Below are positions 1 to 10,706 of a DNA stretch of 64,000 bases, in pieces (positions within the stretch are counted from its first letter, which is position 1; every line of letters starts with the position of its first letter). The DNA comes from Caprella mutica (Eukaryota; Arthropoda; Malacostraca; Amphipoda; Caprellidae). The translations under genes were made by a program, and so were the position numbers. Below the pieces are notes generated by a model. That model had not been told where the DNA came from, ran no database searches, and was given only the letters and a program-made list of their open reading frames with translations. Location: positions 27,798-91,797 of the forward strand of contig CANNZV010002594.1 of NCBI GenBank assembly GCA_947561585.1, read 5' to 3'.

Positions 1-432
1 ATGGACATTTCAGCAAGACGGGGCGACTTCACATACTGCAAATGTCACTCAAAACTGATGCCATGACCATCTTCCACGGTTTTGGTCCAAAGAAATGTGG
101 CCTTCCTGCTCCCCAGATGTTAATCCTATGGACTTTTCGGTATGGTCCATTCATGAATCAAAGGCCTGTGGTAAATTCCATTGCAGTGTGGATGATTTAA
201 AGCGTTCGCTCCAGAGATCTTGGAAGGAAATTTCACAAGAACAGTTGCGTGCCGCAGTAGGAGGAGATTTGAGGCTGTTATTAAAAGCAAGGGGGGACAT
301 TTTGAATAAATTTATGATTTTTGAATTCTTAAAACCCTTATGTAATAATACATAACTGTAAATTATTAAATATATTTTTCGATGGATTATAATATGCACT
401 TTCATTTGCTTCCAAACTTGCGCCCCACCCTG
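1..432 (+). mobile_element. 3' end of a mariner-like (IS630/Tc1/mariner) element
   Basis: The last ~430 bp of a TA-inserting element. Its 3' terminus reads CGCCCCACCCTG (421-432) followed by TA, the usual end of mariner-type inverted repeats. It interrupts the LINE ORF1 frame, which starts again directly after the TA at 433-434. The 5' half lies outside the window. Confidence 0.75.
2..355 (+). pseudogene. mariner-like transposase, C-terminal fragment
   Basis: C-terminal part of a DD(E/D) transposase, which would cut and join transposon ends in the nucleus. In the frame starting at base 2 the second catalytic Asp motif FQQDGA is seen at the very start, and the third-residue motif SPDVNPMDF near 113-139, followed by a helical tail. 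An in-frame TGA at 56-58 (probably a former Trp codon) breaks the frame, so this copy is inactive. The N-terminal helix-turn-helix and the first Asp are outside the window. The family (DNA transposase of mariner type) is clear from the two motifs; the exact clade is not. Confidence 0.75.
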
Positions 433-434
433 TA

Positions 435-949
435 ACTCTAATAATCTTTCCAAAACAGATGGAACAGCCCAGGAAACAAAACTATTTCGGGAAACCATTC
501 TCAAAGAGTGTAAAACAATGGTACAAGAGTACATAAGTGATTTTCTTGCTAACATCAAAGAGCTGTTCAAATCTGTCATTAAAGAAATCAATGAAGGCAG
601 AAATGTAGATTCAGCATGTGAACAGTTGATTGAAAAAGCAAATCACAGATACATTAATAGAGCAGGCACCTCCAAGTCTCATGAAATAGACCCATTCAGT
701 TTTGCTCCGCAACATAGAAGGAAGTCCCTTGTTTCAATCACTGATGAAGAGGCTGGAGTACTGTCTTCTGATGTTGAGCAGAATATGGTGTGTCAGAGAA
801 AAGACCAGAATGGGAACATAAAGACATCTGAGAAAAAAGGAAAAATAGTGATTGTGACAAAGAAAATACCTCTTAAGTCCCCTCAGCTTGTAAATCCACC
901 CAAAAAGAAGAATAAAAAGAAACACAAGAAAAATGGATTCAACAAGTAA
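435..949 (+). pseudogene. LINE ORF1 protein, 3' part
   Basis: Open frame running from the mariner junction to TAA 947-949, the C-terminal part of the RNA-binding ORF1 protein of the LINE that follows. ORF1 proteins package the element RNA. No CCHC knuckles are seen in this part; instead it ends in a strongly basic tail (residues about 125-143 counted from ATG 518, Lys-rich with PPKKKNKKK). Its stop overlaps the likely start of ORF2 (ATG 933-935), a common arrangement in non-LTR elements. The assignment rests on position and frame overlap, as the sequence itself shows no diagnostic domain. The upstream part has been separated by the mariner insertion. Confidence 0.55.
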
Positions 950-3900
950 TCTGAATAGTTTAAAGAGACCTAATCAATCAGAGAAGTTTTTACAAATATT
1001 CCAATTAAATTGAAATTCACTCCCCAATAAATTATCTGAATTTAAGATGTATCTTTACACAAATAAACCTGATATATTTTGTTTGTGTGAAACAATGATT
1101 AAAAAACATGAACCAAAGTTTATAGGATACTCTTGCTCTTGGAAACATAGGATTGCTGAAAAGGGTGGTTTGGCAATCCTGATAAGACATGACATTGTGT
1201 ACAAAGAGGTAACTTTTGAACCATTTCCAGGTGGAGTCTTGGAGATCCAAATCATTGAAATAGCATCTGAAGTTGGTACTGTTCGTATTGCAAATTTGTA
1301 CAATCCACATAAAATGATTACAATAACAGAATTGAAATACTACTTGAATGTACTTGGAAATAAATGTATCCTCATAGGAGATTGGAATGCCCACTCTCCT
1401 CTATGGGATAGTAGAGGAAGACAAAACTCAACAGGAAGAAATTTAGAAGTCTTTCTTGTAAGCTATCCAGTTCATCTTATCAATGACACCAATTTGCATA
1501 CTTATATAGATTATGCTACTGGAACAACTTCATGCTGGAGTTGTGCATAGGCACAAATAATTTAAATAATATATCTGACTTCAGAAGAGGCAAAGATATT
1601 GGAAGTGACCACTTCCCAATAGAGATAACTTTTGGTTTCTCAATGTCCAAAAAGGATATGAAGTCTTTGCCTCGCTGGAAACTGAAAGAGGCGAATTGGA
1701 GAGAGTGGACAAAATATCTGGAAACTAACAATGAATCTGATTTTTGCTTCCCATTAGATACAGAATCTCACAACAATTATGTTACCAATAAGATTATTAC
1801 TGCATCAGAATTGTTCATTCCTAAAACCAGTGGCCTAAGATCTTATAAAAGATGTACCCCCTGTGGGATGCAGAAAGTGAAGCTGCAGTGCATGTAAGAA
1901 ATAGTGCTAAAAACAATTTCACAAGACATCCCACACAGGAAAATCATATAGAATTTAAAAGGTGCCAAGCTAGGGTTAAATTTTTGACAAAAAAAAAGAA
2001 AAACAGTCCTGGGAAGACTTTACCTCAACTCTCCAGAGCAACACCCCTTCATCTAAAGTATGGCGAACAATTAAAAGCATAAATGGAAAACAAACCCACC
2101 AAAACATGCCTGTAGGAGGATGTAATTCATCTGATACAGACAAAGCAGAAATTATGCTAAACCATTTCACCCGTAACTTATATGATGATGAAGAGCATGA
2201 ACATGAACATGTGGAAACAATTGAAACCTCATATCAGACTATCACTGTTCATGAGTTAAAGGAATGTATCAAAATGTTTAAAAACACATCACCAGGATCA
2301 GATGAGGTATGCAATGTGTTTCTCAAACACTTGCCAACAAACATAGTTCAAGAAATGACATCACTGTTCAATTCAAGTCTTCTGACAGCATCAGTACCCT
2401 TGTTGTGGAAATGTGGAATTATATGTTCTATTCCTAAACCAGAAAAAGATGCATCCTGTGTCTCTTCATACAGACCAATTACAATGCTCTCCTGTATAGG
2501 GAAATTGATGGAGAGAGTGGTTAAAAAGAGGCTCAATCATTTCCTTGAAGAGAAGCATATTTTCCATGCTACTCAAAGTGGATTTAGGAGTGGTAGAAGC
2601 ACCCTGGACATACTTAGTATATTAAAACATCAAATTTATGAGAGTTTTAGCAAAAAAGACTACTGCATAGTGTGTTTTTTAGACCTGGAGAGTGCTTATG
2701 ACTGCGTCTCTCATACTAAATTGAGGAAAAAACTCGAGGAAATGGGAGTAGATCCCTACATTTCAAACTGGATGACAGATAACCTCAAAAATTGAACACT
2801 AAAAGTGAGAGTTGGTACTGCATTTTCTGCAGAGAGGAATTTGAGCAGAGGTCTGCCACAAGGAGCAGCTCTTTCACCTCTGCTCTTTAATGTAATGCTG
2901 TATGACCTTCCGAATGACCCAGAGGTAAAAGTGCTATCATATGCTGATGATATTACTCTTGTCTGTAGGGGGCCCTCTCTTCAATTGGCTAAACAACAGA
3001 TGCAACAATATCTTGACAATTTATATACCTGGATAAATGAAAATGAACTAAAACTAAATCCTAATAAGTGCTCCTTCCAAATCTTCACCAGGAAGAAAGT
3101 TATACCAAATATTACCTTGAAAGTGGCAGAACAAAATATTGTGCAAACAAATAGTCAAGGAGTCCTGGGCATCATCTTTGATTCACCCAAATTATCTTTT
3201 AAAGACCATGTTAGCCATCTGAAAAAGGAATGTTCTCGCAGGCTGTGCACAATCAGATCCATATCCTCAAATTCATGGGGAGCATCAAGAAATCTTCTCA
3301 GACGTGTTTATATAAGCTTCATAAGGAGCAAGATTGAATATGGCTGCATTCTGTTCCCTGAGTTTCCTAATGGTACTATGAAGAAGCTGAACCTTATTCA
3401 AAGCAATGCACTAAGAACAATACTGCGTGCACATAAAACATCACCTATTCTATCCATGGAAATTGAAGCTTTCATTTTCCCTCTAGATATAAGATTCAGA
3501 TTCTTGTTCGCTAAGTGGTACATCAAAATGATGTATTCACCCTCAAATATTGAGAATACTGAGATAGCAAATGAAATGGGCCTTGTACCAAATGAAAGAA
3601 CTAACCTTAATGTTTTTGCAATTAGAGCCAGGTGTATATATGACAACTTAGATATGCCATTGACTAGAAGAGTCCCAACATCATACACTTCCCCTCTGTT
3701 CCCCTGGCAAGATTTGTCAAGCAACATTAGATTAGAGATGTTTGAAGAGGACCAAATAGTGACAAACTATGGAATAACAAACCAAATGTTTCAGGAATAT
3801 AGAGATGAGACCTATGGTGATATACTAGAAATTTACACAGATGGTTCAAAAACTATAGATGGATCCACAGCAGCAGCATTGTATGTAGCACATATTAATT

Positions 3901-4589
3901 TTGTAACCACTTGGAAATTGAACCCTGCACATTCTGTTCTTGGATCTGAACTCTTTGCCATATATAAGGCCATTGAACTGACTCAAGTTAACCCAAACCT
4001 AAAGGGAAAGAGAGTTCTCATCCTAACAGACTCTAAATCAGCCTTGCATCTTATAATGCAGAAAAACACCCCTAAATATAGAACCATTGTCCACAAAATA
4101 CAGTGTATGTTGAGCAAGTTGACCACTTTAGTTAAGCTACAATGGGTAAGAGGACATTCAGGCATAAAAGGAAATGAGATTGCAGACAAATCTGCAAACT
4201 TGGGGCACAAGAACATGCAATCTGCACTTACTTCTCTAAACTATGAAGAAGAGTTAAAACAACTGAGAGATAAATTTGTTGACTTGTGGGTGAAACTTTG
4301 GAATTGTAGGGTCATTTCTACTGGAACAGGAAAATTCCTCTGTGATAACATTGATAGACCTTATTTCAGACCTTGGTTGAGCTTAAAGTCAAGGAAATTA
4401 GAAGCAGCATCATCCAGAAAGAGAATTGGCCATGTAGGAGTCAAGTCTCACCTGCACCGGTTTGAAATGGCAGCCTCTGACAAATGTGAAACCTGTGGAG
4501 TCCCAGAAACTGTTAGTCATTTTCTCTTGCACTGTGACAGTTTTTCTAACCAAAGAAGAGCTATGTCTCTTTCTCTATACATGAAATAA
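933..4589 (+). pseudogene. LINE ORF2 (endonuclease, reverse transcriptase, RNase H)
   Basis: Remnant of the polyprotein that nicks target DNA and reverse-transcribes the LINE RNA. In order: AP-type endonuclease (about 1023-1660; motifs LCET, GDWNAH, SDHFPI), reverse transcriptase (about 2290-3200; motifs TQSGFR, LPQGAALSPLLF, YADD at 2940-2951), RNase H (about 3830-4200; IYTDGS, SELFAI, LTDSKSA, WVRGHSGIKGNE), and a C-terminal CCHC-like cluster (CETCG...HFLLHC, 4489-4533). The RNase H domain points to the I/jockey group. It is dead: stops at 1011-1013 and 2793-2795, and frameshifts near 1525, 1860 and in the A-run near 1990. Start chosen as the ATG overlapping the ORF1 stop. Confidence 0.9.
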
Positions 4590-4981
4590 ATGTACCATTG
4601 ACCCTTAAAAATTTACTCCTTGGGGGTGATTTTAATGAAAATGTTCAATGCAAGATCCATAAAATCTTGATTAGCTTTTTACAATCAACTGAAAGAGTTC
4701 ATTCATTATAAAGTAGTCGCTAGCATTTTGTTCCTTAAATTTGTTAATTAATTCATGTATTAGCTACCAAGTAAACTTTCTGACTCGTCAGCTAATATAC
4801 TAGAAAATTTCTGAACCTTCATCTTGTATGGTTTGCACGTGGTGAAGCTCTTCGGAAATTGTTATTTGGGTCAAGCTACTTTCTTGTTTAATATTATTGT
4901 AAACAAGTTTCTTCTTAAATTGAACCTTGACATGGTTGGTTTGCTTGACCCATTAGGGTGGGTCAAGGCTCCTCCTTCACT

Positions 4982-5412
4982 CCCAGTAGGTCCTGTTTCC
5001 ATCCACCACTCAGCGGGGAAACAGTGCACCGAAGAGAACTTTAGTAAAGACAGGAGTCTCTTTTAACTTCTATATAACATGTACCATTAACTAATATCTT
5101 GTTTTTTTTTGCCTCCCAGTAGGTCCTTTTTCCTGTCTCCAGGCATCTTGCTAAGTTGAACAGGAAATTGTGTACTGAAGAGAACTTTAATGATGGGCAC
5201 AAGAACCTTCCAGTTATTTCATTTGTATATATGTGTTATTGATAATATCTAATCTACAACTTCTTATCATCCCAGTAGGTCCTATCTCGGTCTGCATCCA
5301 TCCTGATGAGATAAGTTATAGTGACTGAAGAGAACCCTGTTCCTTTGTATCCCAGTAGGTCCTGCTCCTGTCCCCATCCATCTGGATGAGACAGTGTACT
5401 GAAGAGAACCCC
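4982..5412 (+). repeat. four interspersed copies of a ~60-70 bp motif in the LINE 3' region
   Basis: Four copies start with CCCAGTAGGTCCT at 4982, 5115, 5271 and 5351, and each ends with an (A)CTGAAGAGAAC-like block (copy 1 CCGAAGAGAAC). The middles differ in length. In copies 3 and 4 the middle holds a short hairpin (CATC...GATG; CATCC...GGATG). Spacing of 80-156 bp is not regular, so this is not a simple tandem array. May be a structured 3' UTR signal. Confidence 0.7.
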
Positions 5413-5460
5413 CATGTTTACCAGAATGAAAAACCTGTTGTATTTGCAATAGTTCTAATT

Positions 5461-6096
5461 TTAAATGTTTAATATATTCCCCTATTTTTTATATATTTTT
5501 CAAAACTTAATTGGAAAATTTCATCATATTATTCTCTAACTACATATGTTCCTATGTATAAATGTGACATTACTTTCCAGTTGAAGGTGATAAATAGCAG
5601 AGTTATATTAAAAAATGCTCTCAATGTTACATACATCATATTTTAATGTATTGTTACTTTTTCTAATACTCTATTTCTAGTGTGGAGCTCATTCAACAGT
5701 CATCAGATAATGCATGTTACCAAATTTTTTTATTAATACTTCCTGTTCCTTTTGTAATTTTTAGTTTAGAAGTTTTCAGGTCAAACGGTTCACCTTTCGG
5801 AGAACCACTGATCTTTAGGTGGTAATATCCACCTTTGATGAAGAAGAAGGACGTGTGACTCTCCCTGAAGGCAAAATTTGGTATTCTTGAGTAGCTAAGG
5901 ATAATTTCAAATAAGTAGTTAGATATGATCTCTCAGGTATTTAAACTCAGTTCAAGAAATTGGTAACTACCTAGGTATCAGTGACTGATAGTGATAGATT
6001 AGTAGGGTACCCGGTACTGTAGATAATATCATCTACCTACCTATAACTCTATAAGGTAGCTAAGCTAGTTAGTAGGAGTTTTTTTTCTACTTCAGT
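5461..6096. other. no gene seen; two small hairpins
   Basis: AT-rich sequence with no coding signal. Two short stem-loops sit close together: GGTTC...GAACC (about 5789-5808) and GGTGG-TAATAT-CCACC (5819-5834). They may belong to the 3' end of the LINE. Confidence 0.4.
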
Positions 6097-6302
6097 TATT
6101 TATTCTTATGTTACCATTCATTTTCGGTGAAAAAAGGGTAAAATATTGGATCAGCCAAATTACTGGAAATTTATGGTGGATTTTTCATTTTTTCAGCTTT
6201 TTAAAAAAATCAGTGGAATTTTGAGCACCAAGTTATCCAATTAAAGATTGAAAGTTGGGTAGGAGTGAGGACTGGTAGGTAGCCAGGTGATGAAGCATGT
6301 CC

Positions 6303-6328
6303 AAACTCACCATTTTAATGGCGAGTTT
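6303..6328. repeat. 12-bp stem hairpin
   Basis: AAACTCACCATT is followed after two bases by AATGGCGAGTTT, complementary at 11 of 12 positions. Function unknown. Confidence 0.5.
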
Positions 6329-6651
6329 GTAGCAAACAGTTATTTTGAGACCTTTAATTGCAAATGGCTGGAAATATCTATCTTCTCCTATGCTGCAATC
6401 CAATTAGAATAATGTATCCATCCACTTAACTCACCATTGAGCTCTTAATCTGATTTTTGCCTCTTTCCTCTTCAAATATTTCCCCAATCTTGCCACTCGC
6501 CATTAGAAGAAAAAGACTCCAGTAATGCTATAAAATGAATAGATATGAAATTATTGTTTGGAACCACTACCAGTGAATAAATAGCAACTTCTTTGATCTA
6601 ATAGGTATAGGTATATATAAATCACATAATCAATTATGTAGCTATATCCAG

Positions 6652-6839
6652 TCTGCAGAATATGGGAGATATTTAGGATATTCTCTCGGACCATCTCTCC
6701 GAACAATTTTGAATTAATTCCTATATTTACATTAATTTAGCTACGAACACTTCTGAATTAATCCCTATATTTACATTAATTTTGCTACAAAGAGAATAAG
6801 ATATCTCTATGAACACTTCAGCAGTTTCTGCAGACTGGA
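6652..6839. mobile_element. small MITE with CCAGTCTGCAGAA ends
   Basis: The ends CCAGTCTGCAGAA and TTTCTGCAGACTGG are inverted copies. Inside, a ~40-bp block (TGAATTAAT...TACATTAATTT) is directly repeated twice (about 6708-6788). No transposase. Confidence 0.6.
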
Positions 6840-6944
6840 TGTATACAAGCTTTTAACAATCCAATCTGCAAAGCATGCACAATCAGTCTCCAGATATTTG
6901 ATTTTTGGGGCAATTTCTCCAAGATTTTCAAATTTCTCTCCATA

Positions 6945-8263
6945 GCGTCAGACCGGGTGGCCTTGCGCACTTAAAACATTCCGGGTGAAGTTGCGCATCG
7001 GTAATTGACGGCCAATGCGTGAAAATATTTCAAATCTGACAACACCATTGGAAAGAGCAGCTCTTAAACCCCCTAGTGCATAAATTTCACGAAAATCGTA
7101 AGAGATTAAGTATAGACACTAAGTGTTCAAACAGAGACCTATGTTTTTCATAGCAAAATAATTATTTTGGACTAGAATCGAATCTCCGCGAACTATGCTG
7201 TAGTGTTGATAATTAGGCTCCAACTTGATTGCAATTTATGTTGGATACGCATAGTTTACTGCAGATTAACGTCATGTAAGATGATTTTAATAATAATTAT
7301 AAATTATTGAGATATAACCAATATACTAGATGCGCAAGGTCACCCTGGGAATATTTTAATTCACAAGTGGACTTGCGCACACTTATTAATAAAGTTAAAG
7401 AGCTCTTATTCATTAATAAACCTGTGATATTCATCCCCGATTCTCCTATATCACAGCAATTGCACAGCAGCCTCACGGTAATTACACAGCAGCCTCACGG
7501 CAATTGCACAGCAGACGCACGGCAATTGCACAGCAGCCTCACGGCAATTGCACAGCAGCCTCACGGCAATTGCACAGCAGCCTCACGGCAATTGCACAGC
7601 AGCCTCACGGCAATTGCACAGCAGCCTCACGGCAATTGCACAGCAGCCTCACGGCAATTGCACAGCAGCCTCACGGCAATTGCACAGCAGCCTCACGGCA
7701 ATTGCACAGCAGCCTCACGGCAATTGCACAGCAGCCTCACGGCAATTGCACAGCAGCCTCACGGCAATTGCACAGCAGCCTCACGGCAATTGCACAGCAG
7801 CCTCACGGCAATTGCACAGCAGCCTCATGGCAATTGCACAGCAGCCTCATGGCAATTGCACAGCAGCCTCACGGCAATTCCACAGCAGCCTCACGGCAAT
7901 TCCACAGCAGCCTCACAGCAATTCCACAGTAGATTGGGGCAGATTCAGGGCAGTTGCATAACATATCAGGGTTAGATTTTCTATGCATAGTTTATACATA
8001 GGGTGAACTTGCGCACTGCGCAGTTTCACATTGGGTGTATTTGCGCGGTGCGCAAGTACACCCGGTAAGTGCGCAAAATTCACCTGGTTTATCACCACGA
8101 TCTTTGCGCACAGTTTTTCGATGGTTACTTTTCTTCTATTAAACTTAAAGAGTTGAAACTTGGTGTGCACCTAGGTCTACCCTAGGATCAGATTGCTGAC
8201 TTCTCTAGTTTTTTCGTAAAATCAAAGTATGCGGAAAATGCGCAAAGCCACCTGGTCCGACGC
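6945..8263. mobile_element. non-autonomous pogo-like element with TA duplication
   Basis: Inverted ends GCGTCAGACCGGGTGGCCTT and (right, complement) GCGTCGGACCAGGTGGCTTT, flanked by TA at 6943-6944 and 8264-8265. Inside each end are further copies of a GGTG-N(3-4)-TTGCGCAC motif (for example near 6980, 7365, 8005, 8030, 8050), likely transposase binding sites. There is no transposase; the middle is a 22-bp minisatellite. The ends resemble those of the autonomous element at 10707-14248. Its empty site is seen in the relative near 32690. Confidence 0.8.
7455..7931. repeat. 22-bp minisatellite inside the pogo-like element
   Basis: About 21 copies of GCACAGCAGCCTCACGGCAATT-type units (first 20 bases GCACAGCAGCCTCACGGCAA). 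The unit contains no stop and is not a multiple of three, so each forward frame reads the same 22-residue periodic peptide. The open frames seen here are therefore a by-product, not a gene. Edge units are more diverged. Confidence 0.95.
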
Positions 8264-8588
8264 TAATGGTCAAAAATCTTAAAATACTCTCCAATAATTA
8301 CATGTAAACATAGGAATTAATTAGAGAATTGTCGCCAGATAATTCAGGAGACTAATTTCAAAGCCTCAATAGTCGCCGGACAAACTTCACAACTTCATGC
8401 ATCTTTTGCAGACTGGATAACAATATATAATTCTCAGTCTGTATTTGGTGCACTAAATCCCGCTGTCTTTTTCAAAAAGTTGAAAAAATCCACCATAAAT
8501 TTCCAGTAATTTGGTAGATCCACCAACATTTTATGATTTTCCTAATATTTCCACCGAAAATTAATGGTAACATAGGAATAAATAGCTA

Positions 8589-9096
8589 AAAATCCACTGA
8601 CTTTGCCAGAATATTGTTTTCGAAGGGGAAAAAATTCCACCGACATGTCATGGAAATTTACCACGAAATACAGACTGGTATAATTCATGACTGGGAAACC
8701 AACAGAAGTCAAGCTGCTTAGCACAATCTAAGAGTGACAGTACTTCCCTGAGTAATTGGATGAAATTAAGCAGTAAATTTATGATGATAATTATTTATTT
8801 TTAAAAAGGTAAACTTCAAAAGTTGAAGCTCTGTTAAGCAGGAATTACAAAATTGATTCAACAAACTTATCAAGGTTGAGTAACTAAAAAAAGAAACAAT
8901 ATACTAATGTATCTATCCTTAGTATAGGAGGGAATATTAATAGATATTACAAACAAAACAAAAATAAATCTCAACTACACAAAATTAAATCTTCAACTAT
9001 ATGTAAAGGACTAAAGGAGTGTTTTAATTAAGTAATGAAAAATAGAAGCAATATAGCTACTAATGACAACCTTGATATTATCTAAAATCCTTGATA
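8589..9096. other. no gene seen
   Basis: AT-rich sequence with a further partial CAGACTGGT-type repeat end near 8662. Nothing else recognised. Confidence 0.5.
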
Positions 9097-10543
9097 TTAT
9101 CTCAAATCTAAAACAATAGAGCCTTCTCTTCCCACTACAGAGAACAACTTCTCATTAGTGTAAAGGGATTCCCACAATTTATATTCCACAAATGCAACAT
9201 TAAAGGCTGAAAGACTACTGTTCAACTTAATTTCAAAAGTTGGACATAACCCTTCATCAGTATTTGAAGCAAGTTTGAAATTTTCCACAATTCCATCAGA
9301 TGTGAAATCAAGATCTGACAATAGTTTGCCTTTCTCAGGTCCATCAGAAATTTCAAACATGCTCCTACTGACTGATGAAAAATTATCACCCCAAATAGTT
9401 GATTCAATAGCAGACTTAATCTTATCAAATATCTGGGTTGATAATAAAGGAGACATTTTAAGAGAGCTATCATGAGCAATTGAAAGAAGAGAATTCAAAT
9501 ACTCAACAATTTCTTTGAACTCAGCCTCTCATGAGTGAGAAAACAAATGGTGTCAAAGCCATCAGAAGAAGAGCCGCATAAAAGATGCAGTAAGCTTTCA
9601 AAATCAAGGCAGGCAGCAATTTTCTTCAGAGTAGAGTTGATGCCATTCTCTATCCTCTTCTTTAGACTCTTAATCAGTGATTTCTGATAAACTAATGCTT
9701 CAGATAAGCACTCTTTATATTCCCGTGCAAACCAGTTATCTTTGGAGACTTCCTTGATCACCTTTTACAGAGCATCTGGTGGATGAACCTGTGATAACAT
9801 CATGTTCTTCTTCCACAGATTTATCTCTTGTCAATCTACAGTCAATAAGTAGATCAACATCTGAAACAGAAGATATACATTAGGAAGAATGTATCAAGTG
9901 TTTTCCAAGGAAACTGAAATCGTCAAGATATTTTATTCAATATAAATTGATTGCTAATTTGCTAGTAGCTATCCCATAAAATTTTCATAGAAAACACTGT
10001 CAGAAATTGAACAGACAAGTTAACACATTAAACTTCATTTCATATTTTTGACTATGCAGTGACATAAACACCACAAATAAAAGTGAAAAAACATTACCTA
10101 CTCTTGAAGCAATTATTCTGATGCCCAACAAAATGCTCCGACAGAAGTGGTGTCTTTATTCTCTGCTGAAGATTCATTGTTTCCATATGGTCAATCAACT
10201 TCTTGCTGTAGATGACTACATTGTGGGCTGGGAGACTGTAGCTTTGGAGTGCCTTCATTGTGATCTTAACTGGTCGGAATAGATCCAACAAGATCAACAA
10301 GTTGTAAACAAAATCCTGTGATAAGAAATTTATAAATTTTCCTTACAATCTCAGATTACTGAATTATTATATTTTGGATAGCTAACTGAAATTAGAAAAA
10401 AATGATATCTTACAGCGCCCATCAGAAGATACTGGTCTTCATCATTAGCGTCCCTTGTCTTCTTGATGGATATAAAAGCCTTGGTCAATGCATCATATCC
10501 AGCATATATTTTTTTCCATTGTTCTGTAGCAGAACTGGAGAAT
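9097..10543 (-). pseudogene. transposase-like gene, 3' exons (continued from 16531)
   Basis: Last three recognisable exons of a spliced minus-strand gene whose 5' exons lie at 14249-16531: 10543-10414, 10315-10098 and about 9860-9097, each bounded by good AG/GT sites. The exon at 10543 begins with the FSS..EQW block and ends DEDQYLLMGA; the next continues in phase (DFVYNLLILLDLF). The last exon has two frameshifts (near 9765 and 9525) and ends with WESLYTNEKLFSVVG before the stop. These blocks recall the C-terminal part of widespread multi-exon transposase-like proteins of arthropods, perhaps hAT-related; the family is inferred from memory of motifs and is not certain. Confidence 0.6.
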
Positions 10544-10706
10544 CTGTAAATGTAAAGTAATTCAGATATTTGTTAATTTAATTTTGAATTGTGGTTAATC
10601 TATATGCGAGTAGCAATATTTATCAGATTGAAGTATTTGATTTAATGATTCTCATATAAAAAAAATAGATTCTTCACATTTGTACAGCATATAGCTACTT
10701 GAGGTA

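Larger units (their letters stand above)
435..5460 (+). mobile_element. I/jockey-type LINE with RNase H
   Basis: Non-LTR retrotransposon comprising the ORF1 tail, ORF2 and a 3' region. The 5' end lies outside the window. The 3' end is uncertain: no clear poly(A) or simple-repeat tail with a target duplication was found. The region after ORF2 carries a four-copy motif ending at 5412, and a GAAGAAGAAGG run near 5839 is an alternative terminus. Confidence 0.7.
6866..8415. mobile_element. second CAGTCTGCA-family MITE, split by a later insertion
   Basis: Left part 6866-6944 (AATCTGCAAAGCATGCACAA...) and right part 8264-8415 (...TTTTGCAGACTGG) belong to one element. An unsplit relative at about 32600-32730 runs straight through the junction, which proves the 1.3-kb insertion between them. 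Confidence 0.65.
6097..8588. repeat. outer inverted repeat pair enclosing nested elements
   Basis: A ~140-bp arm at 6097-6240 recurs inverted at about 8460-8588. Shared blocks include TTTATTC(T/C)TATGTTACC and AATTTATGGTGGATTTTT. The ~2.2 kb between holds other small elements. Probably termini of an old non-autonomous DNA element; no clear target duplication was found. Confidence 0.65.

Noticed and set aside
4824..5066. Small protein 80 codons in the LINE 3' region
   Set aside because: Overlaps the four-copy motif, with no domain and no conservation of frame among the copies.
7307..7975. Long repetitive open frames as a gene
   Set aside because: They are translations of the 22-bp array in three frames; no start context, promoter or non-repeat domain.
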